Positions 1-12,502 of a stretch of DNA of 64,000 nucleotides are shown here, piece by piece. The translations under genes and the position numbers were made by a program. The notes beneath the pieces were generated by a model. The model saw only the letters and a program-made list of their open reading frames with translations, was not told the origin of the DNA and made no database searches. This stretch comes from Nemertoderma westbladi (lineage: Eukaryota; Xenacoelomorpha; Nemertodermatida; Nemertodermatidae), in assembly GCA_032718475.1 (NCBI GenBank), contig JAUCBJ010009117.1, forward strand, positions 31,215 to 95,214, given 5' to 3'. Position 1 is the stretch's first letter. Every line of letters starts with the position of its first letter.

Positions 1-2627
1 AGTATTATTGTCCAATAAGAAATCTTCACAAAAAAATACCGCCAAAACAACCATATGCTGATCCTATCCAATCCACTGCCACTGCTATATATCAGATCCA
101 CTGCTATTAGTCAGAGTTCAGACCACCGTAGGTGGTAGGTAGTACTGCAGTAGGACAGGAGGAGGGAGACTCAGCTCAGACTGCATTGCTGACATTCAGA
201 CATTGGACATTCCGACGTTATACTGTTATAGGCTGGCTGATACAGTGATAGGCCTATTTATAACGGCGCGAGGCAGCACACCATTACATCAGTACGTACG
301 TACCCGTACAATAGGCCCTAATCAGCTAATACTGTAGGCCTACTGAATTTTTCATTCAACTTCTGAACTTAGGCCCTATGCCCTACAGCCCTATTTCTGT
401 ATTTTATAACAAAATGATTCTCTCCTGCTCCTCACTGCCTCAGCTCAAGTCTGCAAGTCAGTCTTCCAGGCTGCCAGGTAGTCTACGGTACTCGTCTAAC
501 ATGAATGAATACCTGACCCTGACATGCCTGAATACCCACTAAGCCGATGACAGTGTTCACTGCTGGTACTGATACTGTGATGTGATATGGTGATGGTCAT
601 GGGCCTATAAACTTCAGAACATCAGAACTTATATTTCTGATTTTGGTAAGTTCACAAACACTGAAACAGACAAATTTTACAGTTTTACCGGTCTGTCTGT
701 CCGTAGTACAGTACCGGTAGTACCGGTATTTATTTATTAGTTAGTACCGGGAGTATTTATTTATTAGTTTAGTAGGCTACAGTAGTAACGGTCCTGTAGT
801 ATTTATTTATTTATTAGTTTAGTAGGCCTAGTATTTCTTTATTACAGTATTAGTTTAGTACCGGTAGTATTTATTTATTAGATTAGTATTTGGCCTATTT
901 ATTTATTAGTGTAGTAGGCCCTAGTATCTGAGTATTTATTGACTTTTTTAGCAGTTTAGGGGGCTTAGGCCCAGGCATGATGTTGACCGTATTACAGTAC
1001 CGGTATTACTGTCAATATTATTTTGTATTTATATACAACAACTACAAGTAGTGTACAATTTGTTACAGGTCAGTGGAGGACATACCACAGGTACATTTCC
1101 ATTGCTGCACTATCCATGTATCAATGCCGCTGTGTGGTGGAATGTACATCGGGCTAGAATGAGATGATCATATCTACGGTTCCTACCTTGCTCGAGATTT
1201 ACTACCAGGGCTTACGTTTCTATCACATCCTGACATCAGCACATGGCTACCAGTAATGGAGTTACCTAACAGAAACTGCGGCCAACTGCAAATATTATCT
1301 TCAGGGTTATTCTTCTGACGGCTTGGTCTGTTGGTGGCTGTGGCTGGCAATCTAAAACCTGCAGACCTGACAACTTTAGGAGCAAATTGGAGGCTGAAAT
1401 CAGCGGTACCGGTACTCTAGTTGATTCTGATCCCGCAAATCAAATACATTCAACTATACTACAAGTTCCTTTGGATTGGCAGATTGGGTTGATTGTGGTC
1501 TAACCGGCTAACACTCTGACTGTTCCACAGCGGCTCTGTTTGTTTATAGATCTTGCATGCCGGCCTTCCCATGATTGGCATCGCGTGTCGCAGTTCTACA
1601 TAAAGCTTATTGGATTAATGAAACCACATACTCTTTATAATTCTAGAGTAAGTTAGGATATAGGCCTACAATACTACCGGTATTGGAACTGATGGACTTC
1701 TAAATAATGCCACTCAGTGTACCCTCTAACTCACAAGTGATTTCCAGTGTTTAATTAATCAGTAATTTATTTCTAGTATTTAATTTTAAAGTAAATTATT
1801 ATTTATAATTCTAACAGTATTATGGCAAGAAATCATGATCATACGAATGGCAGAGACACACTCAAAAATTTAACCTAACATTTCACTATTTTATTGTTAA
1901 TTTGAGTTCCTGACAGCGTATTTTTCAAAATGTTCACTGGGAAAAGTTTCTACTTGTTTATTCGAAAAATTGCTACTGCTGTGTATCGCTAATTTAATTT
2001 TCTACTTGATTTCTGTATTAATTTATTAAGATTTAAATATCATGGCGGCAGGTGGGCCAGGCCATCATCGGTCACTGTGGTTCGGTTGGCAGAAACAGAC
2101 TAAATCCATTATGGATAGCATGTGCGAATGTTGGTAGTATTAAATTTGTAATATATCAATGTTTGAATTTCAAATTGTACAGAAAATTTGCATTTTTCAA
2201 TATTCGCTATTATTTACTATTTAGAAATATGGCTTAACAATTTTTAGAAATTGTGATTTTATTTATTTATAGATTTAATTCACATTTTTATTCATTATGG
2301 TTAGTTTTGGTTTTTATGAAAAATATTATGGTTATATATATAAAGCAAGAATAGTTATTGGGGTGTATTTAGGCAGTTACCGGTATGTGATTAAAATAAA
2401 AAAAAATTTTAGGTTAGTAGGTCAAAATATATGTTTCAAATACAATAATATTTTGTTAAGATGTGTATTATAATTTGTACCAATAAATTAAGTAAGTTGT
2501 TTAAATTTGTTTAGGGTTTGGTAATTCGATGATTTGAACCATGAAATTGACTAGCTTGACCAAACGGACTGACAAATAAGGTATATTCGCCTGACGAAGT
2601 GAGCAAATTTACTCCCCAACGAAAATA
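1..2627. other. AT-rich intergenic sequence, no gene seen
   Basis: I see no supportable gene here; the few open frames are short and lack family features. The stretch is AT-rich and studded with short palindromes such as taggccta and accggt. Around 715-935 there is a degenerate minisatellite built on tatttatttattag with taggcc/accggta spacers. Confidence 0.6.
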
Positions 2628-2866
2628 TTACAGATAGGGGGGGAACTGGGCGCAATAAAATTCATCCCTCTCCAGGGGAAATTGGACGCAAATAACAGAT
2701 GATTACTCTCAAAAATAAAACCTTAGTTTATTGTTTTGGTTAAAATAACGTTCCACTGTAACCTGCTCCTTTCCCTAAATTGAGAATTTAACATTGATGC
2801 GGGATATTAATTCGCCAAGGCGGGTGTTGCGTCCAGCCCCCCCCCCCCCCCTCCCCCTGTCTCATA
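2628..2866. mobile_element. MITE-like element with poly-G/poly-C ends, copy 1
   Basis: The left end reads cagatagggggggaactggg and the right end reads gcgtccag followed by a 15-C run and cccctgtct, so the ends are inverted repeats with a G-rich tip and the inner motif ctggacgcaa. The interior (ttattgttttggtt, taacctgctcctttcc) recurs near 48295-48540, 48890-49035, 23290-23580, 55070 and 63865. It is non-coding. Superfamily is not determined; the family call rests on the shared ends and interior. Confidence 0.55.
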
Positions 2867-2867
2867 T

Positions 2868-3595
2868 ATGAACTTGCCCAAACGGGCAAGTTAAATATAT
2901 TAGCTTGCCAAAATGGGCAAGTTATATTTTAACTTGCCCAAACTGGCAAGTTAAATATATTAGATGCCAAAATGGGCAAGTTATATTTTAACTTGCCCAA
3001 ACTGGCAAGTTAAATATTATGGCTTGCCAAAATGGGCAAGTTATATTTTAGCTTGCCCAAACTGGCAAGTTAAATATAATGGCTTGCCAAAATGGGCAAG
3101 TTATATTTTAAATTGCCCAAACTGGCAAGTTAAATATATTAGCTTGCCAAAATGGGCAAGTTATATTTAAACTTGCCCCGACGGGCAAGTTAAATATATT
3201 AGCTTGCCAAAATGGGCAAGTTATATTTTAAATTGCCCAAACTGGCAAGTTAAATATATTAGCTTGCCAAAATGGGCAAGTTATATTTAAACTTGCCCCG
3301 ACGGGCAAGTTAAATATATTAGCTTGCCAAAATGGGCAAGTTATATTTTAACTTGCCCAAACTGGCAAGTTAAATATATTAGATGCCAAAATGGGCAAGT
3401 TATATTTTAACTTGCCCAAACTGGCAAGTTAAATATTATGGCTTGCCAAAATGGGCAAGTTATATTTTAGCTTGCCCAAACTGGCAAGTTAAATATTATG
3501 GCTTGCCAAAATGGGCAAGTTATATTTTAACTTGCCCAAACTGGCAAGTTAAATATAATGGCTTGCGAAAATGGGCAAGTTATATATTAACTACC
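2868..3595. repeat. 60-bp tandem array of small palindromes
   Basis: About 12 units of 60 bp. Each unit holds two imperfect palindromes, acttgcccaaactggcaagt and cttgccaaaatgggcaag, separated by AT-rich linkers. Each half can form a short hairpin. The period is a multiple of three and the unit lacks a stop in one frame, so it reads as a 20-residue peptide repeat, which I take to be incidental. It starts directly after the MITE at 2628-2866. Confidence 0.85.
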
Positions 3596-4200
3596 TATAT
3601 ACTTATTTACTATGAGCATTAACTATACAGACAGCAAATTTTTGTATTCCGTTACAACTACAAATGAAGATGAAACAGTTGAAGTTGTAATAAGTATTGA
3701 AATGCAGCAGAGGAATATCCGCCGTTTTTTAATTATTATTAAGTATGCTATTTAGAGTTGCCTTTAATTGGATTGTTATTAATTAATAATTATTATTCTC
3801 ATGCAATAAATATCTGCCTTTGTTTATAAAGATATTATAAAGTAAAATAATTTCATTACGAATAGATTTCTTTCTTTATTATATTATTGACGTTTCACCA
3901 TGTGTGGAGTGTGTTGTGCAAGAAACTATATAATTAATATCCGGTGATTTTGACAAGAATATTTGTCAATAAAATTGGCTATATTTATAGCCAAAATGGA
4001 AAGAATTTTGCAGATTTAACAAGATATTCTTGTCAAGGATTGCAAGTATTCTTGTCAATACAACCAGAAATTCTTGCCAATTCTAATGACAAGAAATTCT
4101 TGCTAATTTGACAATCAGATTTGTGGCTAACTATTGACATGGGATTCTTGTCATTTTGAACATTTTTTTTTGTCAAATTGACAAGACACTTTTTAGAGTG
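3596..4200. other. AT-rich sequence with scattered ttcttgtca motifs, no gene
   Basis: No coding signal seen. From about 3945 to 4195 the words attcttgtca and tgacaagaa recur in both orientations at irregular spacing, possibly a degenerated repeat array. Confidence 0.5.
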
Positions 4201-7129
4201 TGGTGGGATTGGGGACCGAGAGCAACCTGTGCGTTACATAAACACAAAATGTAAGTGGTGGGATTGGGGACCGAGAGCAACCTGTGCGTTACATAAACAC
4301 TAAATGTAAGTGGTGGGATTGGGGACCGAGAGCAACCTGTGCGTTACATAAACACTAAATGTAAGTGGTGGGATTGGGGACCGAGAGCAACCTGTGCGTT
4401 ACATAAACACAAAATGTAAGTGGTGGGATTGGGGACCGAGAGCAACCTGTGCGTTACATAAACACAAAATGTAAGTGGTGGGATTGGGGACCGAGAGCAA
4501 CCTGTGCGTTACATAAACACTAAATGTAAGTGGTGGGATTGGGGACCGAGAGCAACCTGTGCGTTACATAAACACAAAATGTAAGTGGTGGGATTGGGGA
4601 CCGAGAGCAACCTGTGCGTTACATAAACACTAAATGTAAGTGGTGGGATTGGGGACCGAGAGCAACCTGTGCGTTACATAAACACAAAATGTAAGTGGTG
4701 GGATTGGGGACCGAGAGCAACCTGTGCGTTACATAAACACTAAATGTAAGTGGTGGGATTGGGGACCGAGAGCAACCTGTGCGTTACATAAACACAAAAT
4801 GTAAGTGGTGGGATTGGGGACCGAGAGCAACCTGTGCGTTACATAAACACAAAATGTAAGTGGTGGGATTGGGGACCGAGAGCAACCTGTGCGTTACATA
4901 AACACAAAATGTAAGTGGTGGGATTGGGGACCGAGAGCAACCTGTGCGTTACATAAACACAAAATGTAAGTGGTGGGATTGGGGACCGAGAGCAACCTGT
5001 GCGTTACATAAACACTAAATGTAAGTGGTGGGATTGGGGACCGAGAGCAACCTGTGCGTTACATAAACACAAAATGTAAGTGGTGGGATTGGGGACCGAG
5101 AGCAACCTGTGCGTTACATAAACACAAAATGTAAGTGGTGGGATTGGGGACCGAGAGCAACCTGTGCGTTACATAAACACAAAATGTAAGTGGTGGGATT
5201 GGGGACCGAGAGCAACCTGTGCGTTACATAAACACTAAATGTAAGTGGTGGGATTGGGGACCGAGAGCAACCTGTGCGTTACATAAACACAAAATGTAAG
5301 TGGTGGGATTGGGGACCGAGAGCAACCTGTGCGTTACATAAACACTAAATGTAAGTGGTGGGATTGGGGACCGAGAGCAACCTGTGCGTTACATAAACAC
5401 AAAATGTAAGTGGTGGGATTGGGGACCGAGAGCAACCTGTGCGTTACATAAACACAAAATGTAAGTGGTGGGATTGGGGACCGAGAGCAACCTGTGCGTT
5501 ACATAAACACAAAATGTAAGTGGTGGGATTGGGGACCGAGAGCAACCTGTGCGTTACATAAACACAAAATGTAAGTGGTGGGATTGGGGACCGAGAGCAA
5601 CCTGTGCGTTACATAAACACAAAATGTAAGTGGTGGGATTGGGGACCGAGAGCAACCTGTGCGTTACATAAACACAAAATGTAAGTGGTGGGATTGGGGA
5701 CCGAGAGCAACCTGTGCGTTACATAAACACAAAATGTAAGTGGTGGGATTGGGGACCGAGAGCAACCTGTGCGTTACATAAACACAAAATGTAAGTGGTG
5801 GGATTGGGGACCGAGAGCAACCTGTGCGTTACATAAACACAAAATGTAAGTGGTGGGATTGGGGACCGAGAGCAACCTGTGCGTTACATAAACACAAAAT
5901 GTAAGTGGTGGGATTGGGGACCGAGAGCAACCTGTGCGTTACATAAACACAAAATGTAAGTGGTGGGATTGGGGACCGAGAGCAACCTGTGCGTTACATA
6001 AACACAAAATGTAAGTGGTGGGATTGGGGACCGAGAGCAACCTGTGCGTTACATAAACACAAAATGTAAGTGGTGGGATTGGGGACCGAGAGCAACCTGT
6101 GCGTTACATAAACACAAAATGTAAGTGGTGGGATTGGGGACCGAGAGCAACCTGTGCGTTACATAAACACTAAATGTAAGTGGTGGGATTGGGGACCGAG
6201 AGCAACCTGTGCGTTACATAAACACAAAATGTAAGTGGTGGGATTGGGGACCGAGAGCAACCTGTGCGTTACATAAACACTAAATGTAAGTGGTGGGATT
6301 GGGGACCGAGAGCAACCTGTGCGTTACATAAACACTAAATGTAAGTGGTGGGATTGGGGACCGAGAGCAACCTGTGCGTTACATAAACACAAAATGTAAG
6401 TGGTGGGATTGGGGACCGAGAGCAACCTGTGCGTTACATAAACACAAAATGTAAGTGGTGGGATTGGGGACCGAGAGCAACCTGTGCGTTACATAAACAC
6501 TAAATGTAAGTGGTGGGATTGGGGACCGAGAGCAACCTGTGCGTTACATAAACACAAAATGTAAGTGGTGGGATTGGGGACCGAGAGCAACCTGTGCGTT
6601 ACATAAACACAAAATGTAAGTGGTGGGATTGGGGACCGAGAGCAACCTGTGCGTTACATAAACACAAAATGTAAGTGGTGGGATTGGGGACCGAGAGCAA
6701 CCTGTGCGTTACATAAACACAAAATGTAAGTGGTGGGATTGGGGACCGAGAGCAACCTGTGCGTTACATAAACACAAAATGTAAGTGGTGGGATTGGGGA
6801 CCGAGAGCAACCTGTGCGTTACATAAACACAAAATGTAAGTGGTGGGATTGGGGACCGAGAGCAACCTGTGCGTTACATAAACACTAAATGTAAGTGGTG
6901 GGATTGGGGACCGAGAGCAACCTGTGCGTTACATAAACACAAAATGTAAGTGGTGGGATTGGGGACCGAGAGCAACCTGTGCGTTACATAAACACAAAAT
7001 GTAAGTGGTGGGATTGGGGACCGAGAGCAACCTGTGCGTTACATAAACACTAAATGTAAGTGGTGGGATTGGGGACCGAGAGCAACCTGTGCGTTACATA
7101 AACACAAAATGTAAGTGGTGGGATTGGGG
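4201..7129. repeat. 55-bp minisatellite, 53 copies
   Basis: Fifty-three full units plus 14 bp of a partial unit, with starts exactly 55 bp apart from 4201. The unit begins tggtgggattggggaccgag and ends aaatgtaag. By eye the only variable base is one A/T position (aacacAaaat or aacacTaaat). I read T in 14 units (2, 3, 6, 8, 10, 15, 19, 21, 36, 38, 39, 42, 49, 52) and a run of 14 A units from 22 to 35. No open frame of interest crosses it. Near identity over 2.9 kb implies recent homogenisation, or assembly collapse/expansion. Confidence 0.95.
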
Positions 7130-8214
7130 TCGTAGAAGGCTTTGCGTCACCGGTGTTACAAAACTACAGCACTGTCCAATGTGCAGTGAACTCTTGGTGA
7201 CGATTTGGAAACCCTTAGCCAGTTAGCAACACGGTCTGGTAATAAATTTTACTATCTGCTAATGCTGTAATGTTTTTAATTCGTTTGTAACTCTACATGA
7301 ACTCGTTTGTTTGTTTGTACCCTTTCTTTGTATTATTTCAATTGGGTATACCTCTAATAATAATGTTTCAATTTTTGTACAATTCTGTACGTTCCGTAAA
7401 ACCGTTGCCTATTGCAGATCACACACATCCCACTATCCTCCAAATCTTATGGTATGTATGTACTCAAACTCAGTCGACCCAACTACCACTGCACTGACCT
7501 TTATTATAACTTTGTTGCTCATATCAATATCACCGAAGACGTTTTTGGCCATAATCCAGTAATCAGATGATGCAATATATACAATCAAGGACTTGATACA
7601 ATACAGCAATGGTGAAAGTATTCATTAACATTAAATGGCAGTGCGAGAACGTATGTTCGTTTGCACAGTTTGTGCAGTTGTGGTGGTCAGAAATCTCGGG
7701 CTGTCGGGGTCACCGAACTACCGAAGCTGCGAAGGGAAGGTATCGGTACTACTGTGTAGGCCTACTTCTCAGCTCTGCAGACTGCAGCTTGTGTACTGCT
7801 GTACTGTACTATGTTAAGGAAGTATTTGGCGTGGAAAACTATCTGAGTGTCATTATTATTATTATTATTATTATTACACCCATAGTCAAAAATTGCACAT
7901 ATGAAATTTATTTCAAATAAAATAGATCATTAGATAAAAATATATACAGTAAGTAGTGGGGGAGGAGACTAACCAGGCCCGTGCACTTACGGTTAGCCAT
8001 TCCATTATTTAAGTTAATTAATTTGTATACTAATCGTTATAAGTACATGTAAAAGTAACTAAAAAGTATTAAATAATTAAACGTTTCCCTGATAAAAATA
8101 TTTTTCTAAAAAATATTGTTAAAGATATTTTTCTACTGCCCGTACTGAAATTGATATATTAACAATAAATAGTATTATATAATAACATGAGTTATGCCAA
8201 AAATAATCAAATTA
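7130..8214. other. No gene seen; short ATT microsatellite
   Basis: Short open frames at 7297-7920 have no recognisable domain and low-complexity ends. A pure att repeat sits at about 7850-7876. Nothing else is supportable. Confidence 0.5.
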
Positions 8215-8604
8215 TTATAAAAATCTGTTAAAACTGCAGTATTTTAAAAGGTCTACATCCCGTGCTAAAATATTACTAAAAATATTAATGTTTGGGGCTG
8301 ATGCAGCATTAGAAGGTAGGTCGTTCCACATACTAACTATCCTATTACAAAAATATTTCTGACAAATTTGTAGGCGGCAAAAATTGTGTTGCAATTTAGA
8401 TTGGTGACCTCTAAGACCCCTTCGTGAAGCAAAGCTAAAAAAATCATCAAAATTCATTTGCACTGCACCGGTGATTATAGAGTAAACCTGTTTTAAATCA
8501 AACACATGACGTCTAACTTCGAGTGGTTGTAAGTTTAAGTACTCAAGTCTATCTAAATAAGGCACTGTCCTGAGTCTGTGAGTGACTGAGTGGGCACCCG
8601 TCAT
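8215..8604 (-). pseudogene. LINE (CR1/jockey-like) ORF2 C-terminal fragment
   Basis: A 129-residue minus-strand frame with the pattern typical of the region after the reverse transcriptase in CR1/jockey-type LINEs: DRLEYLNLQPLEVRR, then DLKQVYSIITG, a FDDFFSF segment, RGHQSKL, and RIVSMWNDLPSNA before the end. The reverse transcriptase core is not present upstream on this strand, so this is a 5'-truncated relic. The frame is intact over its length, implying moderate age. The exact clade cannot be set from this tail. Confidence 0.7.
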
Positions 8605-9891
8605 TAAGGATAGTTGTAGCGAAGTTCTTGTGTTCGGCGCATAGACCTGTAGACTACTGGACTAATGATAGTGATAGAGTACCGGTACCATAGGCAGAGG
8701 CCTATGTGCCTATTGCATTATTGATTAAAAACGAAAATATTCATTCTGTCTGACTGATGCACTAAGACTGTAAGAAGTAGGCCTTGTCCTGTCAGCCTGT
8801 TGTCTCTGCTTGTTAGTTCTGTAGTTCAGTAGGTAGTGATAGTGAGTGAGTCTGTAAAGCTGTAAACAGGTAAAGGTACGGTCTGACGGTAGTTAGTTAG
8901 ATACAATTATCTAGAATATAAATATGCTATTAGCTAAGGCCTATTCCTGTATTCTGTCTGTCTGTAGGCCTATTCTAGTCCAGTACTCCGACAGTCCGGG
9001 AGATGACGTGGTGTTGGTGTAGGGCTGTACTGCTGTAGCCTGTAGGGCTGTAGGGTAGGGTAGGCCGTAGGGCCTACCTTTATAAACTTTGTAAACGTTT
9101 TTCTAGACAAGTAAGTATTCTTGGGTTTGACTTTTCGGCGTAGGTGTAGTCTACGCGTAGCCTACGCGTAGGCTACGCGTATGTGATCGAATGCAGTTTC
9201 GCGTAGGTAAATTTTTCGCGCAGGTCAGTAGGTAACCAATGAATGAATCGAACTAGAGCTTTAAGAAAAGAGAGGTAAATTCAAATAAGCTCAATCCTAT
9301 AAACGATATAAAGTTGTTTGGCAGTTTGGTGTATTATGATAGTGCAGGACAGACTAACTGAGATAGGCCTATACTAACAAAAGCAACCTTTGTGCGTTGT
9401 GTTCCACATACACAGGGACAGACCAGATTAGGCCTCCACGGTATGTATTGTATATATATACTGATATATATATTTATTGATTATGTCATGTACCGGTACG
9501 GTCAGACGGTACTCAGGTACTGTATATAGTACCGGTATAAAGCAAATAATGTTTATTGTGACTCGTTAATACTGCGTGCGTCAGTGTATCACGTATTAGA
9601 GTAGTTTAGGTACGTACTCCATACTCAGCTAAGCATGCTCAGTAATACAGCAGAATACATTGAGTCGTAAGTCTACTACGGTAGACTTTGGACGATTCTA
9701 CCTAAAACATTCACATATGCATTCACGTATGCCGTTCAAGGTAAAATAAGTCGGAATCTTTCAAAGTATATTATAATACCTGTACAACGCAGTGTATTCC
9801 AATTCCATTGCAATATTGTCGGAATTCTGATTTGCTCTTTTTAGCTCGTCTATGTCATTAGTTTATCGTTATTTATTTAAGATTTTATAGG
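8605..9891. other. No gene seen; small acgcgt palindrome cluster
   Basis: No coding signal. At about 9146-9182 the palindrome ctacgcgtag is repeated three times in a row, alternating with its flanks, giving a short nested palindrome. The rest is AT-rich with many taggcc and accggt words. Confidence 0.5.
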
Positions 9892-9915
9892 ATGGATCCA
9901 GTGAAATTAATTGGT

Positions 9916-10575
9916 GGTAACCGAGTTCGGAGGGTAACTTACATTGGTCCTTCTACCTCAAGGGGTCTTCGGTAACCGAGTTTGGAGGGTAACTTACTTG
10001 GTCCTTCTACCTCAAGGGGTCTTCGGTAACCGAGTTCGGAGGGTAACTTACATTGGTCCTTCTACCTCAAGGGGTCTTCGGTAACCGAGTTCGGAGGGTA
10101 ACTTACATTGGTCCTTCTACCTCAAGGGGTCTTCGGTAACCGAGTTCGGAGGGTAACTTACATTGGTCCTTCTACCTCAAGGGGTCTTCGGTAACCGAGT
10201 TCGGAGGGTAACTTACATTGGTCCTTCTACCTCAAGGGGTCTTCGGTAACCGAGTTCGGAGGGTAACTTACATTGGTCCTTCTACCTCAAGGGGTCTTCG
10301 GTAACCGAGTTCGGAGGGTAACTTACATTGGTCCTTCTACCTCAAGGGGTCTTCGGTAACCGATTTCGGAGGGTAACTTACATTGGTCCTTCTACCTCAA
10401 GGGGTCTTCGGTAACCGAGTTCGGAGGGTAACTTACATTGGTCCTTCTACCTCAAGGGGTCTTCGGTAACCGAGTTCGGAGGGTAACTTACATTGGTCCT
10501 TCTACCTCAAGGGGTCTTCGGTAACCGAGTTCGGAGGGTAACTTACATTGGTCCTTCTACCTCAAGGGGTCTTCG
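9916..10575. repeat. 55-bp minisatellite over the MULE 5' coding end, 12 copies
   Basis: Twelve units, 55 bp each except the second at 54 bp. The unit begins ggtaaccgagttcggagg and ends caaggggtcttc. The array starts 24 bp after the ATG at 9892 and repeats the codons that follow it. Because 55 is not a multiple of three, the copies break the frame. Each unit contains a gtaact word followed by a pyrimidine-rich stretch ending in ag. Confidence 0.93.
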
Positions 10576-11999
10576 TCAAATAGTTATGCATTGTTAAAAT
10601 CGGAATCCAGTTCATTATCTCTCAGTGTACTTCAATCCATCAACATACAAGCTTGAGGATGATGATTCTACCGATGATTCTACTGATATGCAACTGTAAT
10701 TATATAATATATTATATTAATATCTATTTATTATTATATTATTGAATAATAGTAAATATTTAATTACTTTATAATAATATTATTTTTGTTATTTTTCAGG
10801 GAAAAGATTCGACGACGCCATGTGTTATGTTCTGATGTGTTGGACGTAGTTGAGGAAACTATTTCGCAGAACTTAAGCTTTAACATAAAGCCTAAATTGT
10901 TGGCATCCGATATCAATAAGACTCATAATACTGATATGTTACAAACATCGCGTTTGGAGGACAATGTTTCGGCGAAACATGTTAGCAACGCTAAGGCTCG
11001 TTTTAAAAAGAACATGGACCCCCATACCAATGTAATGTTACTTAAGGCTTCAGAGTCCGAAGATGAAACCCTGTTTATCCGGGAATGCGTGTACAAAGAC
11101 ATTGGGTTCCTATACCAACTTTATACCGATCGTCAAGTTCAAGAGGCCGTAATATTTTGCTCTGGACCGGGGGCCTTTGCTTTGGGAGTGGACGCAGTAT
11201 TCAACATCTCTCAGCAGTGTTGCGGTTTCTTCACAACATACCGCGCATTGGTTTTTGAAGGTAATCCTGTGTTATTAGGACCTGGTGGATTGATACCGAA
11301 AAAGGTCGAGGATTGTTATCGCCATGTTTTGATGCCGTTGTGAAATACAAGTCTTTCCAGAGACCTAACTTAATGCTCTTCCGATGGCGAGACGGCAATA
11401 ATAAATGCCGTATCACAATTATTTCCCTATTGCGTTCAAATTCGGGGCCTTGAACACCTTGAAAATATTTCACAGAAAGCTCGAAAATGTGGTGTTACTA
11501 AAACAGGATATTAATAAGTTGGTATTATCAGATGCTATCAGTGATGAATTTAATGTGATGATTGATAGGTACTTGTGTGATGGAATAGACGTTAGAGTGT
11601 GTCAGTACTTGATGGAACTGTTTCCAATTTTTAGAGAATTGCAATATTGGGATACTAAGAAACCGTGATAGACGGATCCTCTATAATCAAGCAGTGAAAT
11701 CAATGAATAAAGTTATTAAGGATTTCTCCAATAAGCTGCAAGTTGATGACGCTATAGTTCGTATTAAGGATGTCGTTCGTGCGCAACATGATGAAGTCGT
11801 GAAAGACTTTCTAGGCGTTGGTAAATTCAAGCTTAAAAACCAATTTAAGCACCTGGGAATTTCGCAAGCAGATTACTTCTCGCTGAGTGTTTCAGAAAGG
11901 ATGTGGTGGTACAAGAACCATTTAGAAAAGATCCATAAAGAGCTTCTGAGTGACTTGTTTACTCTACAAGGATTTATACAGGATGGGGATGTAATTGTG

Positions 12000-12376
12000 T
12001 GTGATGCAGCTGGAGGCTTAAGTCAGCGTGAGGCAGCTGGTGGTTTAAGTCAGTGTGATGCAGCTGGAGGCTTAAGTCAGCGTGAGGCAGCTGGTGGTTT
12101 AAGTCAGTAGTGTGATGCAGCTGGTGGTTAAGTCAGTGTGATGCAGCTGGAGGCTTAAGTCAGTGTGAGGCAGCTGGAGGTTAAAGTCAGTGTGATGCAG
12201 CTGGAGGCTTAAGTCAGCGTGAGGCAGCTGGAGGCTTAAGTCAGCGTGAGGCAGCTGGTGGTTTAAGTCAGTGTGATGCAGCTGGAGGCTTAAGTCAGCG
12301 TGAGGCAGCTGGTGGTTTAAGTCAGTGTGATGCAGCTGGAAGCTTAAGTCAGCGTGATGCAGCTGGTGGTTTAAGT
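12000..12376 (+). repeat. 27-bp coding minisatellite in the MULE gene
   Basis: About 14 units of 27 bp, reading CDAAGGLSQ or REAAGGLSQ (nine residues) in the transposase frame. Some units have lost one or a few bases, for example near 12114-12136, and these break the frame. It lies between the helical region after the catalytic core and the larger 33-bp array. Confidence 0.9.
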
Positions 12377-12502
12377 GATATAAGTGGGTGTGAGGCAGAA
12401 GTTATAGAATGTTATGTAATTGATGACACCGCTACATTGAGTGGGCCATATAGTGAAGTGGGGCTTGGCCTTGGATTGTATGAGAAAAGTAAAGATAATA
12501 GC

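Noticed and set aside
2964-3622. PKWASYILTCPNWQVKY repeat peptide
   Set aside because: It follows from a 60-bp palindromic array with no stop in one frame; there is no flanking coding sequence.
4201-7129. CRISPR-like array
   Set aside because: The repeats are contiguous with no unique spacers and the setting is an animal genome without cas genes.
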